64,000 nt of DNA from Rarobacter faecitabidus (GTDB lineage Bacteria; Actinomycetota; Actinomycetes; Actinomycetales; Cellulomonadaceae), in contig NZ_VFOS01000002.1 of the NCBI RefSeq assembly GCF_006716265.1, forward strand, positions 186,001 to 250,000, written 5' to 3'. This document shows, piece by piece, positions 54,714-63,491 of the stretch. The notes below the pieces were generated by a model that saw nothing but the letters and a program-made list of their open reading frames with translations, did no database searches and was not told the origin of the DNA. Within the stretch, counting starts at the first letter, position 1, and each line of letters starts with the position of its first letter. The position numbers and the translations under genes are program-made.

Positions 54714-56189
54714 TCAACCGCGCTGCTGCTGCTTGATACGAGCCGTTAACTCCGTTACTTGGTTGTAGGTGGATCGCCGTTCTGCCATCTGCTCCGCGAT
54801 CTTCCGGTTGGCGTGCATCACCGTGGTGTGGTCGCGCCCACCGAATTGCTGACCGATCTTGGGCAGGGACAGGTCCGTGAGCTCGCGGCACAGGTACATG
54901 GCTATCTGCCGAGCGGTTACCAGTACGCGCGAACGCGATGTGCCGCACAGGTCGTCCATAGTCAGATTGAAGTAGAGGGCCGTCTGCGCCATGATCAGCG
55001 ACGCGGTTATCTGTAGTGAGGAATCGTCGGTGATCAGGTCCTTGAGAACAATCTCGGCCAGCGAAAGATCGACTTCCTGCTGGTTCAGATTCGCGAACGC
55101 CGTCACCCGGATGAGCGCGCCTTCCAGCTCACGGATATTGGACGAGATCCTCGACGCGATGTACTCGAGGACGTCATCGGGGGCCGCGAGACGTTCCGAA
55201 CTGGCCTTCTTTCGGAGGATCGCGATACGCGTCTCGAGGTCCGGCGGCTGCACATCAGTGAGCAGGCCCCCCTCGAAGCGCGATCGAAGCCGATCCTCGA
55301 AGCCGTTCAGTTGCCGTGGGGGCAGATCCGACGTCAGCACTATCTGCTTATCGGAGTTGTGGAGCGCATTGAACGTGTGGAAGAACTCCTCCATCGTCTG
55401 TTCCTTGCCCTGCAGGAACTGGATGTCGTCGATGAGCAGGAGGTCCACATCTCGGTACCGCCGTTGGAAGGCGCCGGCCTTGCCCTCGGAGATCGAATTG
55501 ATGAAGTCGTTTGTGAACTCCTCGGAGTTCACGTACCGAACCCGCATCTGCGGATAGAGACTGACCGTGTAGTTGCCGATGGCGTGGAGCAGGTGCGTCT
55601 TGCCGAGGCCGGAGTCGCCGTAGATGAAGAGGGGGTTGTAGGCGCGGGCCGGAGTCTCGGACACCGCGACGGCAGCGGCGTGGGCGAAGCGATTGGAAGC
55701 ACCGATGACGAAGGTGTCAAAGACGTACTTCGGATTGAGCTGATCGGTGCTACCCGGACGTCTCGGTGCCGTGTGCTCAACGAACTCGCTGACTCGCGCC
55801 GCTGGCGGGCTCACCGGGGTATTTGTCTGACCCGGAATGTACGGTCCTGGATCGAAGGGCGGGCGAAGTTGGGCTGCGTCGGGTTGTGCCTGCGGGACGG
55901 AGGGGCGGAATTCCGGGGTTTCGGCGTCTAGGGCGGCGTCTACTGTGAGGACGAACTTGGCGTCCTCGCCGACGATCTCGCTGAGGGTTCCATCGATGAG
56001 CGGTCGGACGCGATTCTCGAGATAGTCCCGGGTCACATCGTTGCCCACGGCGAGGGCCAGCATGTTGCCGAAGTAACCGATCGGTTTGGCGAGATTGGCG
56101 AAGGCCACCTGCCTGGGCGTGACATCGGGATCATTGGCCAGTGCAGAGAGGATCTGATTCCACAGTTCGTCCGGATCGAATTGCGTCAC
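54714..56189 (-). CDS. dnaA: chromosomal replication initiator DnaA
   Basis: This is a 491-residue AAA+ initiator. GTG 56189 (VTQFDPDELWNQIL) is chosen because GGAG lies ten bases upstream and the homology starts there; an ATG 15 codons earlier is less likely. Domain I spans residues 1-80, a Pro-rich domain II follows to about 145, and the AAA+ domain starts at NPKYVFDTFVIGASNRFAHA, with Walker A GDSGLGKTH and Walker B LLLIDDIQFL. Domain IV has the DnaA-box-binding signature GGRDHTTVMHANRKI. DnaA-box-like sites on both sides suggest autoregulation. Confidence 0.97.
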   Translation of the reverse strand: MTQFDPDELWNQILSALANDPDVTPRQVAFANLAKPIGYFGNMLALAVGNDVTRDYLENRVRPLIDGTLSEIVGEDAKFVLTVDAALDAETPEFRPSVPQAQPDAAQLRPPFDPGPYIPGQTNTPVSPPAARVSEFVEHTAPRRPGSTDQLNPKYVFDTFVIGASNRFAHAAAVAVSETPARAYNPLFIYGDSGLGKTHLLHAIGNYTVSLYPQMRVRYVNSEEFTNDFINSISEGKAGAFQRRYRDVDLLLIDDIQFLQGKEQTMEEFFHTFNALHNSDKQIVLTSDLPPRQLNGFEDRLRSRFEGGLLTDVQPPDLETRIAILRKKASSERLAAPDDVLEYIASRISSNIRELEGALIRVTAFANLNQQEVDLSLAEIVLKDLITDDSSLQITASLIMAQTALYFNLTMDDLCGTSRSRVLVTARQIAMYLCRELTDLSLPKIGQQFGGRDHTTVMHANRKIAEQMAERRSTYNQVTELTARIKQQQRG

Positions 56190-56571
56190 GGTCTTGACTC
56201 TCCGTCCACGTTCACCCTCCCACAGCATTTCCACACTGTGGGTAAGTCTTACAAGGTTTGTGATTCCCTAGCGTTGGGGTCCGGACTCGGACGTCACCCC
56301 GGAAATACTATCCACAGAGTTTTCCACAGATGTGGGTAATGGGCAAACCCTGCGCGATGGTCAATCGATGGAGGGTGTCGTGATCCACATCAGTCTTCAC
56401 TTGACTTGTAGGGCCTTGGTTTCGTAGGCTTTTGAGGTTCATGCGGTGAAGTGTGCCCACTTCCCATCGCGTTCACGCTGAATATGCTGGCGCGCAAGGG
56501 CGATGATCCGCGACAACAATACTTATCTGACGCAAGTCGGCGTCTGATGATCAACACCGTTGGAGTATCTC
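56190..56571. promoter_or_regulatory. dnaA-rpmH divergent region with DnaA-box pairs
   Basis: Two back-to-back inverted box pairs are present: TTTCCACAC (56228) facing TGTGGGTAA (56237), and TTTCCACAG (56321) facing TGTGGGTAA (56331), with TATCCACAG (56309) and GATCCACAT (56382) nearby. They lie across the dnaA promoter region, so DnaA autoregulation or a second origin half is likely. Promoters for dnaA (leftward) and rpmH (rightward) must lie here; I could not place them confidently. Confidence 0.6.
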
Positions 56572-56709
56572 GTGAGCAAGCGCACCTTCCAGCCGAGCAA
56601 CCGGCGCCGGGCCAAGACCCACGGCTTCCGTCTGCGCATGCGGACGAGGGCCGGCCGCGCCATCCTGGCGGCTCGTCGCCGCAAGGGTCGGGCCGAACTC
56701 TCCGCCTGA
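56572..56709 (+). CDS. rpmH: 50S ribosomal protein L34
   Basis: This 45-residue very basic protein is [20 protein letters not shown] followed by [20 protein letters not shown] and AELSA, the canonical L34 sequence. GTG 56572 follows TTGGAGTATCTC. It is the first gene of the rightward block from the origin and lies three bases before rnpA. No frame of at least 60 codons covers it. Confidence 0.97.
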   Translation: MSKRTFQPSNRRRAKTHGFRLRMRTRAGRAILAARRRKGRAELSA

Positions 56710-56712
56710 TTC

Positions 56713-57096
56713 GTGCTACCCGCCGAGCGACGCTTACGCCGGTCGGACGAGTTCCAACTCGTCATCCGGAAGGGCGTGCGCTCCGGGCGCACCAATATCG
56801 TTGTGCACATGGCCCGCGCGGCTGGTGAAATGCCAGCCCGCGCGGGTCTTGTGGTATCCAAATCCGTCGGCAACGCTGTCGAGCGTAATCTCGTCAAGCG
56901 CCGCATTCGAAACATTCTGCGTCCACTGTTGGCGGCGTCACCTCCCGGAAGGATCGTTGTCGTGCGAGCTCTGCCCGGATGTGCACGCGTTTCGTTCGAG
57001 GAGCTGGCTGGCCAGGTTGAATCCGCCTTCGAGCAATCGTGCCGCCGTCTCGTTTCACGTGAAACGAAAGCCGGTTCGGTTGTGGAACCGTGCTGA
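56713..57096 (+). CDS. rnpA: ribonuclease P protein component
   Basis: This 127-residue basic protein assists the RNase P RNA in tRNA 5' processing. The RNR signature reads SKSVGNAVERNLVKRRIRNI near 49-68. GTG 56713 lies three bases after rpmH. The 3' end of the gene contains a parS site (57051-57066), which encodes residues VSRET. It overlaps yidD by seven bases. Confidence 0.95.
   Translation: MLPAERRLRRSDEFQLVIRKGVRSGRTNIVVHMARAAGEMPARAGLVVSKSVGNAVERNLVKRRIRNILRPLLAASPPGRIVVVRALPGCARVSFEELAGQVESAFEQSCRRLVSRETKAGSVVEPC
57051..57066. promoter_or_regulatory. parS centromere site 1 (inside rnpA)
   Basis: CGTTTCACGTGAAACG contains the full palindromic core GTTTCACGTGAAAC of bacterial parS, the binding and spreading-start site of ParB. 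It lies in the rnpA coding region. Confidence 0.92.
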
Positions 57097-57509
57097 CGAT
57101 GGGCACCCTCGAGGCCGCACCCGCCGCTCGAAGAGTCCCAGGGTTCGATGATGTAATGGATCAGCACGACGGTCCCTGTGAGCTTGTTCATCCGATTCGT
57201 TCTTCGCGTGGACGAGGGACGGTCGCGGTCATCAGGTGGTACCAGCGCAAGATTTCCCCGTACCTGGGCCCTCGTTGCAGGTACTACCCGACGTGCTCCG
57301 CTTACGCTTTGGGGGCTATTGAGCGGCACGGACTGATCAAGGGCATAACCCTGGGTGCTTGGCGGCTCGCCAAATGTAATCAGTTTTCAAGCGGCGGCAT
57401 CGACGATGTCCCGGAGAAGTTCCGCCTGTCTTTTCGTGGCTATGACAGTCACGCAGGCATCGAGACGAACGAGCGCGAGTCTGACGATGACGCTCGCGTG
57501 AAGGAGTAG
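57090..57509 (+). CDS. yidD: membrane protein insertion efficiency factor YidD
   Basis: This 139-residue protein carries the YidD core VIRWYQRKISPYLGPRCRYY, PTCSAYALGAIERHG and WRLAKCN, with conserved cysteines in RCRYYPTCS and KCN. It is thought to aid YidC-dependent insertion of membrane proteins from the inner face. The N-terminal 40 residues before the core are longer than usual, and GTG 57090 is one of two starts (ATG 57099 is the other). The C-terminal part after GGIDDVPEKF is an acidic tail. Confidence 0.92.
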   Translation: MLTMGTLEAAPAARRVPGFDDVMDQHDGPCELVHPIRSSRGRGTVAVIRWYQRKISPYLGPRCRYYPTCSAYALGAIERHGLIKGITLGAWRLAKCNQFSSGGIDDVPEKFRLSFRGYDSHAGIETNERESDDDARVKE

Positions 57510-57514
57510 TGCTG

Positions 57515-58465
57515 ATGGGCACCATCATGGCCCCGTTTGAATTCATCGTGTCCTGGATCATGTATCTGTGCCACCTCATGTTCGACTTCTTCCTGCCGAA
57601 CGCCACGTCACTCGCGTGGGTGCTCTCGATCGTCGGCCTCGTCGTGATCCTGCGCGTGCTGATGATCCCGCTGTTCTTCCGGCAGATCAAGGCTTCTCGC
57701 GCCCAGATGCTGCTGCAGCCCGAGGTCAAGGAAATCCAGAAGAAGTACAAGGGTAGAACCGACCCCGCTTCTCGCGAGGCGATGAGCCGCGAGACAATGG
57801 CGCTGTACAAGAAGCACGGCACTCACCCGATGGCGTCGTGTCTTCCCATCCTGATCCAGGCGCCGTTCTTCTTCGCGCTGTTCCGCGTCCTGCAGGCACT
57901 ACCGAAGATCGCCGACCCGCTGATCGATCGAGGCTCCATTGGCCCGATCGACGCGGCAGTGGCTGCTCAGGCCGAGGGATCGACCATCTTCGGAGCCCCA
58001 CTTTCGTCTTGGTTCCTGCAGCCAGGCGCCGCCGGTCAGACCAAGGTGATTGCAGCGATCCTCATCATTGCGATGGCTACGACGCAATTCATTACCCAGC
58101 GTCAACTCACGCTGAAGAACATGCCACCCGCCGCACTCGAGGGTCCCATGGCCCAGACGCAGAAGATCATGATGTATGCCATGCCCCTCGTCATGGCCAT
58201 CTCGGGAATCAACTTCCCCATCGGCGTCCTGCTGTACTGGACAACCACGAACCTGTGGTCGACGGGTCAGCAGTTCTACACAATCCGCAAGATGCCAGCC
58301 CCCGGATCCGAGGCGGAGCGTAAACTCAACGAGCGTAGGGCCCGCAGGGCCGCAGCGAAGGGGATTGTGATTGCTCCGGATACCCCCACCGTGATCAAGC
58401 CGCAGGGCCAGCGGCAGCAGCCGGTCGGCAAAGCTCGGCAGAAGTCGAAGAAGAAGAAACGGTAG
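57515..58465 (+). CDS. yidC: membrane protein insertase YidC
   Basis: This 316-residue Oxa1/YidC-type insertase lacks the large periplasmic domain, as expected in Gram-positives. ATG 57515 is preferred, eight bases after AAGGAG; GTG 57509 is the alternative. Helices are visible from IVSWIMYLCHLMFDFFL onward, with the hydrophilic-groove region ILRVLMIPLFFRQIKASRAQ containing the conserved arginine, and MALYKKHGTHPMASCLPILIQ. The C-terminal tail ends RQKSKKKKR, suited to binding ribosomes. Confidence 0.95.
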   Translation: MGTIMAPFEFIVSWIMYLCHLMFDFFLPNATSLAWVLSIVGLVVILRVLMIPLFFRQIKASRAQMLLQPEVKEIQKKYKGRTDPASREAMSRETMALYKKHGTHPMASCLPILIQAPFFFALFRVLQALPKIADPLIDRGSIGPIDAAVAAQAEGSTIFGAPLSSWFLQPGAAGQTKVIAAILIIAMATTQFITQRQLTLKNMPPAALEGPMAQTQKIMMYAMPLVMAISGINFPIGVLLYWTTTNLWSTGQQFYTIRKMPAPGSEAERKLNERRARRAAAKGIVIAPDTPTVIKPQGQRQQPVGKARQKSKKKKR

Positions 58466-58565
58466 TAACTTGGCGGGGACAGTACCTGGGCTGTCATGAT
58501 TGACGTAGTAGTAGGCGTAGTTCGCCTGGCCAGCCGGCCAAGCGATGGCACGAGAAGGAGTGACG

Positions 58566-59078
58566 GTGTCCACCGAACAGATCTCAAACGAAGTAAACGC
58601 GACGACCAAACTGCTTGAAGAAGAGGGCGAAGTCGCGGCTGACTATCTTGAGGAACTGCTGGACATCACGGATTTGGACGGCGACATCGACATCGATGTT
58701 GAGCGGGGACGGGCCGCGGTGGCAATCGTGGCAGATGAAGCCGGAGAACTCAGTTCATTGGTCTGCCCCGAGGGCGAGGTACTTGAGGCACTGCAGGAAC
58801 TGACCCGGCTCGCCGTGCAAACGCGAACGGGAGAACGCTCCAGACTCATGCTCGATGTTGCCGGCTACCGCGCCCAGCGCAAGGCTGAACTCGTGCAACT
58901 GGCGCAGTCGACGATTGACAACGTAAAGCTAACCGGCCAGCCGACCGCGCTGCCGCCGCTCAACGCCTTTGAGCGCAAGGTTGTGCACGATGTCATCTCC
59001 GAGTCCGGCCTTGTAAGCGAATCCTTCGGAACGGACCCGAATCGCTACGTGCAGATCTCTCTCCCGTCCGCCGACTAG
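58566..59078 (+). CDS. khpB: KH/R3H RNA-binding protein (KhpB/Jag)
   Basis: This is a 170-residue protein. GTG 58566 lies seven bases after AAGGAG. A KH-like segment (EELLDITDLDGDIDIDVERG to the ALQELTRLAVQTRTGERSRL region) is followed by the R3H-type end LNAFERKVVHDVISES. Jag/KhpB proteins bind many RNAs and act with KhpA in cell-elongation control. The N-terminal Jag-N domain seen in Firmicutes is absent. It is the usual gene between yidC and rsmG. Confidence 0.92.
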   Translation: MSTEQISNEVNATTKLLEEEGEVAADYLEELLDITDLDGDIDIDVERGRAAVAIVADEAGELSSLVCPEGEVLEALQELTRLAVQTRTGERSRLMLDVAGYRAQRKAELVQLAQSTIDNVKLTGQPTALPPLNAFERKVVHDVISESGLVSESFGTDPNRYVQISLPSAD

Positions 59079-59085
59079 GGATCGT

Positions 59086-59101
59086 CGTTTCACGTGAAAC
59101 A
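59086..59101. promoter_or_regulatory. parS centromere site 2 (khpB-rsmG gap)
   Basis: CGTTTCACGTGAAACA matches the parS consensus at 15 of 16 bases, with the complete 14-base core. It sits in the 71-base gap before rsmG. Confidence 0.93.
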
Positions 59102-59149
59102 TCGCCCTGACAGCGAGACGCGGAAACCCCCTTTGGTGGCGTTGAGCGT

Positions 59150-59812
59150 ATGAGTGAGAACTCTGCCACCGACGACAACCCGTCCGTTCCCGAGGCACCG
59201 CATCAGGATGCGATCGACTTCCTCGGAGCCTCGGCCGACAAGATGATCGCGTTCGCGAACCTTCTGGCAAGCCAGGGCGAACGGCGGGGTTTGATCGGTC
59301 CACGGGAATTGCCGAAACTATGGGATCGGCACATTATCAACTGCGCATCCCTCGCAAGTGCTATCGGCGACGTACGGACCATTGCGGACGTTGGTAGCGG
59401 CGCTGGCCTGCCGGGAATCGTGATAGGAATACTGAAGCCGCAGGCTAACGTCGTCCTCATTGAGACGATGGAGAGACGTTGCGCGTGGCTCAGCGAGGTC
59501 AAAGAGACCCTTGACCTCGCCAATATCGAGGTACTGCGCGGACGCGCCGAGGAGTTCGTGGGAGCGAGAGAATACGACGTCGTGACCGCCCGTGCCGTGG
59601 CGGCACTGGACAAACTCGCGCGCTGGTGCTTCCCGCTAGTGAAAGTGGGCGGGGAGCTCGTGCTCCTCAAGGGACAGCGCGCGCAGGAAGAGGTCGAATC
59701 AGCCAGCAAAGTGCTGGGTAGGTACGGTGCCCGGGACGTCACAATCGAGCAGCGTAGGGCGGTTCCGAGTTACTCGGCGGCCACCGTGCTGAGGATTCGC
59801 CGTGGAAAGTAG
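59150..59812 (+). CDS. rsmG: 16S rRNA (guanine527-N7)-methyltransferase RsmG
   Basis: This 220-residue SAM-dependent enzyme methylates G527 of 16S rRNA, a position that affects streptomycin sensitivity. It has LWDRHIINCASLA, the SAM-binding IADVGSGAGLPGIVIGI, VLIETMERRCAWLSEV and the late LLKGQRAQEEVE motif. ATG 59150 is the natural start. It lies between khpB and parA, as in most bacteria. Confidence 0.95.
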   Translation: MSENSATDDNPSVPEAPHQDAIDFLGASADKMIAFANLLASQGERRGLIGPRELPKLWDRHIINCASLASAIGDVRTIADVGSGAGLPGIVIGILKPQANVVLIETMERRCAWLSEVKETLDLANIEVLRGRAEEFVGAREYDVVTARAVAALDKLARWCFPLVKVGGELVLLKGQRAQEEVESASKVLGRYGARDVTIEQRRAVPSYSAATVLRIRRGK

Positions 59813-59875
59813 CGCACCTGCCTACGCGGATTGCGAATCACGCGAAATAGTCGGCCCAATTCAGGAGGCGCGAAG

Positions 59876-59923
59876 CGCGCAGGGTCACAGGCACCTGGTC
59901 GCGCAGGGTCACAGGCACCTGGT
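59876..59923 (+). repeat. 24-bp tandem duplication upstream of parA
   Basis: Two identical 24-base units lie head to tail at 59876-59899 and 59900-59923, both containing AGGGTCACAGGCACCTGGT. They lie 78 bases before the parA start, within its probable promoter region. Confidence 0.85.
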
Positions 59924-60000
59924 TGAGTGTGAACGTGCACATCGCTGGGAGGTCGATTCTTCGATCACGGCGTCGCAATGGAGTATGAGAGGGAAAGGCA

Positions 60001-60975
60001 TTGAACGAGCCACTGAACGCTGATCACAGCACGCCGCTCGCCGCGGAACTGTTGGCCAACGCTCAGCGTAAGCGCCAACTCGATGGAAGTGCCGTCGCCA
60101 GACCCGCGGACACCAGAATCTTCACGGTTGCGAACCAGAAGGGCGGTGTCGGAAAGACGACCTCTACGGTCAACCTCGCCGCCGCTTTTGCCCGCGATGG
60201 CCTCAAGGTGCTCGTGATCGACGCCGATCCCCAGGGGAACGCGAGCACGGCGCTGGGGGTTGATCACAGGTCCGGCGTGCCCTCTGTGTATGAGGTACTC
60301 ATCGAGGGAAGTCCAATCGCCGACGTTGTGAGGCAATCTCCCGAATTTCCCGAACTGTGGGTAGTGCCCGCCACGCTCGATCTGTCGGGCGCGGAGATCG
60401 AACTCGTCAACATGGTTTCACGTGAAACGCGCCTCTCACGAGCTCTGACTGCCTTCATCGGAGATCCGTCATCGCCGAACGTTGATCGTTTCGATTACGT
60501 CTTCATCGACTGCCCGCCGTCCCTGGGCCTGCTGACCGTGAATGCGTTCACCGCGGCGAGCGAGGTTCTGATTCCCATCCAGTGCGAGTATTACGCGCTC
60601 GAGGGTCTCAGCCAGTTGATCAAGACGGTGGACCTCATCAAGGCCCACTTGAATCCCCCTCTCGAACTCTCGACAATCCTCCTGACGATGTACGACCAGC
60701 GCACAAACCTCGCACGCCAGGTCGCGGACGAAGTGCGCGAGCACTTCCCGGCCCAGACGCTGAACACGACCATCCCGCGTTCGGTTCGCGTCTCTGAGGC
60801 GCCGAGTCACGGGAAAACCGTCGTGAGTTATGAACCCAGCTCCAGCGGCTCGCTCGCATACCGAGAGGCGGCACGAGAGATCAACTTGCGCGGATCGGAT
60901 CTTCAGCCCGATCTGAATGCGACGCACACACGGCAACACGTCGGTTTGAACAATGATCAAGGAGCGCACGGATGA
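60001..60975 (+). CDS. parA: chromosome-partitioning ATPase ParA
   Basis: This 324-residue Walker-type ATPase moves ParB-bound origins. TTG 60001 follows GAGGGAAAGGCA. The deviant Walker A is VANQKGGVGKTTSTVNLAAA, and DADPQGN and VFIDCPPSLGLLT follow. It contains a parS site within its own codons for VSRET. The N-terminal 40 residues before FTVANQKGG extend beyond shorter ParA/Soj proteins and may hold membrane- or ParB-contacting residues. The stop overlaps parB. Confidence 0.95.
   Translation: MNEPLNADHSTPLAAELLANAQRKRQLDGSAVARPADTRIFTVANQKGGVGKTTSTVNLAAAFARDGLKVLVIDADPQGNASTALGVDHRSGVPSVYEVLIEGSPIADVVRQSPEFPELWVVPATLDLSGAEIELVNMVSRETRLSRALTAFIGDPSSPNVDRFDYVFIDCPPSLGLLTVNAFTAASEVLIPIQCEYYALEGLSQLIKTVDLIKAHLNPPLELSTILLTMYDQRTNLARQVADEVREHFPAQTLNTTIPRSVRVSEAPSHGKTVVSYEPSSSGSLAYREAAREINLRGSDLQPDLNATHTRQHVGLNNDQGAHG
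60415..60428. promoter_or_regulatory. parS centromere site 3 (inside parA)
   Basis: GTTTCACGTGAAAC is the exact 14-base parS core, within the parA coding region. Confidence 0.92.
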
Positions 60976-62114
60976 GTCAGAAACGACGGGGTTTGGGCAA
61001 AGGGCTGGGTGCGCTAATTCCTACGGGGCCCACGGCGACGCGACCGTCCGATGTGTTCTTCGGGCCGGGTAACGGACAGGGTGAAACTTCGGCGAAAACT
61101 GACGGATCTGCAGGCCAGGGGCACCAAAACACCGACGCATCCGGTCGTAGAGGTACGGATTCGGAATTGAGCGCCAAGACAGCCGAAACGACTGTGCAGG
61201 CGCTGGAGTCCATCTCTGATCCGGCGGGAGAAGCGGGAGCGTTATCGTCCGCCCCTGCCTCCGATGACCTCTTGCCCGTGCCCGGAGCGTCCTTCGCCGA
61301 AATTCCCACCGCTGCAATCCGCCCGAACTCCAGGCAGCCCCGCACCGTCTTCGACGAGGACGACCTTACCGAGCTCACCGCATCCATCGCCGAGGTAGGG
61401 GTTCTCCAGCCCATCGTCGTGCGCATCGACCCGAGTGGCGACGGGAGCACCTACGAACTCATCATGGGTGAGCGTCGCTGGCGGGCCACGCAGGCTGCGG
61501 GGCTGGAGAGAATCCCGGCGATTATCCGCGAGACGGAGGAAGGCGACCTGCTTCGGGACGCGCTGCTCGAAAACCTCCACCGCGCCGCCCTCAACCCGCT
61601 GGAGGAGGCGGCCGCGTATCAGCAGTTATTGGATGACTTCGGTTGCACGCAGGAGGAACTCTCGACTCGAATCGCACGTAGCCGCCCGCAGATCTCCAAC
61701 ACCCTGCGACTCCTCAAGTTGCCGCCGCTCGTGCAGCGTCGGGTGGCGGCGGGTGTCATCTCCGCGGGCCACGCACGCGCCCTCCTACGTCTCAGTGACG
61801 CGGCCGGCATGGAGCGCCTGGCGCAGAGGATCGTCGCGGAGGGACTCTCGGTCCGCGCGACCGAGGAGATCGCCGCACTGGGGGGAGTGCCAGAGGACCC
61901 CGCCCCCAAGGTGCGACCCCGGCCCGGCACGAGGGTGGAAGCCATCGATGAGCTCGCGACGCGGTTGGCCGATCGACTCGATACGCGAGTGAAGATCGCG
62001 CTTGGCAAGCGAAAGGGACGCATCACCGTTGAGTTCGGGTCAGTCGAAGACCTCAATCGCATTCTGACCGTGATTGCGCCAGACGAGCAGGGACTTTTCC
62101 AGAAGCGTTCCTGA
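60972..62114 (+). CDS. parB: chromosome-partitioning protein ParB
   Basis: This is a 380-residue CTP-dependent clamp that loads at parS. A long disordered N-terminus of about 110 residues is followed by the ParB/Sulfiredoxin domain with IRPNSRQPRTVFDEDDLTEL and the nucleotide-binding GERRWRA. The helix-turn-helix includes QEELSTRIARSRPQISNTLR, and the C-terminal dimerisation domain ends ILTVIAPDEQGLFQKRS. ATG 60972 overlaps the parA stop as ATGA. Three parS sites lie within 4 kb. Confidence 0.95.
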   Translation: MSQKRRGLGKGLGALIPTGPTATRPSDVFFGPGNGQGETSAKTDGSAGQGHQNTDASGRRGTDSELSAKTAETTVQALESISDPAGEAGALSSAPASDDLLPVPGASFAEIPTAAIRPNSRQPRTVFDEDDLTELTASIAEVGVLQPIVVRIDPSGDGSTYELIMGERRWRATQAAGLERIPAIIRETEEGDLLRDALLENLHRAALNPLEEAAAYQQLLDDFGCTQEELSTRIARSRPQISNTLRLLKLPPLVQRRVAAGVISAGHARALLRLSDAAGMERLAQRIVAEGLSVRATEEIAALGGVPEDPAPKVRPRPGTRVEAIDELATRLADRLDTRVKIALGKRKGRITVEFGSVEDLNRILTVIAPDEQGLFQKRS

Positions 62115-62469
62115 CGAAACCGCCCGACTCTACCGTGGCTACGCGGGCTCAACTTGGCTGTGCGCACGTTTGGTGCGTGTGGCTGCGGTGCGAGCGCGGC
62201 TCGCCTCCGCTCACGGCCGCTGGGCGGCCTCCGCTACGGCTTTACGGCTTCGCCGCGCTCGCACCGCACCAGGTTGTATTGTGCAGGCACTTCGCCGTGT
62301 GGTGCCCCCGCACCGCATTCTGCCGCGTACACCTTCACTAGGCTGGATTTCGCCTGGTCAAGACCGTCCCGGCTTGCACGAGTCGAACTGGACGCTGCTG
62401 TCCACTCGTTGATGACAACGCTGATTGAAGGGTTGCACCGCTCATATCGCGCTAAGGGTGGGGCAGCGC
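62115..62469. other. 355-base gap between parB and trxB holding a large inverted repeat
   Basis: No gene is convincing here. The main content is the nested inverted repeat at 62184-62268, listed separately. Around it the sequence is GC-rich with short imperfect direct repeats of CCTCCGCT and ACGGC. The neighbouring genes converge, so termination of both is expected here. Confidence 0.55.
62184..62268. repeat. 85-base nested inverted repeat (17-bp outer, 6-bp inner stem)
   Basis: TGCGGTGCGAGCGCGGC (62184-62200) and its exact complement (62252-62268) flank a 51-base interior, which itself holds GGCCGC-TGG-GCGGCC (62215-62229). Two imperfect copies of GCCTCCGCT-ACGGC also lie inside. The structure could be a structured RNA, a folded terminator or a short palindromic mobile repeat. 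Confidence 0.7.
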
Positions 62470-63411
62470 CTATTCGACCGGCACCGAGTCGAGGAAGTGC
62501 TGGGCGTCGATGGCCGCGGAGCAGCCTGTGCCCGCCGCGGTGATGGCTTGACGGTAGGTGTGGTCCACGACGTCACCAGCGGCGAAGACGCCGGGGAGAT
62601 TCGTGCGAGTGGAAGGGCTGTCGACCTTGATGTAGCCGGCGTCATCGAGTTCCACCTGCCCGCGAACGAGTTCAGTGCGCGGGTCGTGTCCGATGGCGAT
62701 GAACAGGCCGGCCACGTCGAGCCGTGACTCTTCCCCGGTGACGGTGTCGCGGAGACGGACGGCCTCGACGCCGTTCTCACCGTCGATGCCGAGCACTTCC
62801 TTGTTCCAGATGATGTTGAGCTTGGCGTCGTTCAGCGCTCGATCGGCCATGATCTTCGATGCCCGCAATTGGTCGCGCCGGTGGATCAGGGTCACTGACG
62901 AGCCGAAGCGCGTGAGGAACGTTGCCTCCTCGACAGCCGAGTCCCCGCCGCCGATGACGGCAATGGGCTTGTCCTTGAAGAAGAAGCCGTCGCACGTAGC
63001 GCACCAGGAGACTCCGCGTCCAGATAGGCGCTTCTCGTCGGGTAGCCCGAGTTCCCGGTATGCGGAACCCAGCGCCAGGATGATGGCTGGCGCGGTGTAA
63101 GTCTGACCGCCGTCGGTGACGACGGTCTTGATGTCGCCTTCCAACGAAAGCGAGACGGCATCGTCCCACTCTATGGTGGCGCCGAACCGCTCGGCCTGCT
63201 GCTGCATCTGAGTCATGAGATCGGGCCCCATGATTCCCTCGGAGAAGCCAGGAAAGTTCTCCACGTCCGTGGTGTTCATGAGGGCACCGCCCGCACTGAG
63301 CGCACCCGCGATAACGAGAGGCTGCAACCCCGCGCGAGCGGCGTATATCGCTGCGGTGTAGCCGGAGGGACCGGAGCCCACGATGATGAGCCGGTGCGTG
63401 GTGGACGTCAT
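62470..63411 (-). CDS. trxB: thioredoxin reductase
   Basis: This 313-residue FAD/NADPH enzyme reduces thioredoxin. It shows the FAD motif [17 protein letters not shown], the redox pair C137-x-x-C140 in WCATC, the NADPH motif [10 protein letters not shown] and [16 protein letters not shown]. Length is normal. ATG 63411 follows GGAACCTCC. Actinobacterial trxB is usually followed by trxA; here the downstream DNA is the inverted-repeat region and then parB, so trxA is not adjacent. Confidence 0.96.
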   Translation of the reverse strand: MTSTTHRLIIVGSGPSGYTAAIYAARAGLQPLVIAGALSAGGALMNTTDVENFPGFSEGIMGPDLMTQMQQQAERFGATIEWDDAVSLSLEGDIKTVVTDGGQTYTAPAIILALGSAYRELGLPDEKRLSGRGVSWCATCDGFFFKDKPIAVIGGGDSAVEEATFLTRFGSSVTLIHRRDQLRASKIMADRALNDAKLNIIWNKEVLGIDGENGVEAVRLRDTVTGEESRLDVAGLFIAIGHDPRTELVRGQVELDDAGYIKVDSPSTRTNLPGVFAAGDVVDHTYRQAITAAGTGCSAAIDAQHFLDSVPVE

Positions 63412-63491
63412 GGAGGTTCCTTCGTCGATGTGTGGTTTCGCGAACTATAACCTTACGGCGGCTCGCGTTGTTCCGCGGTCGTCGCGCGGTG

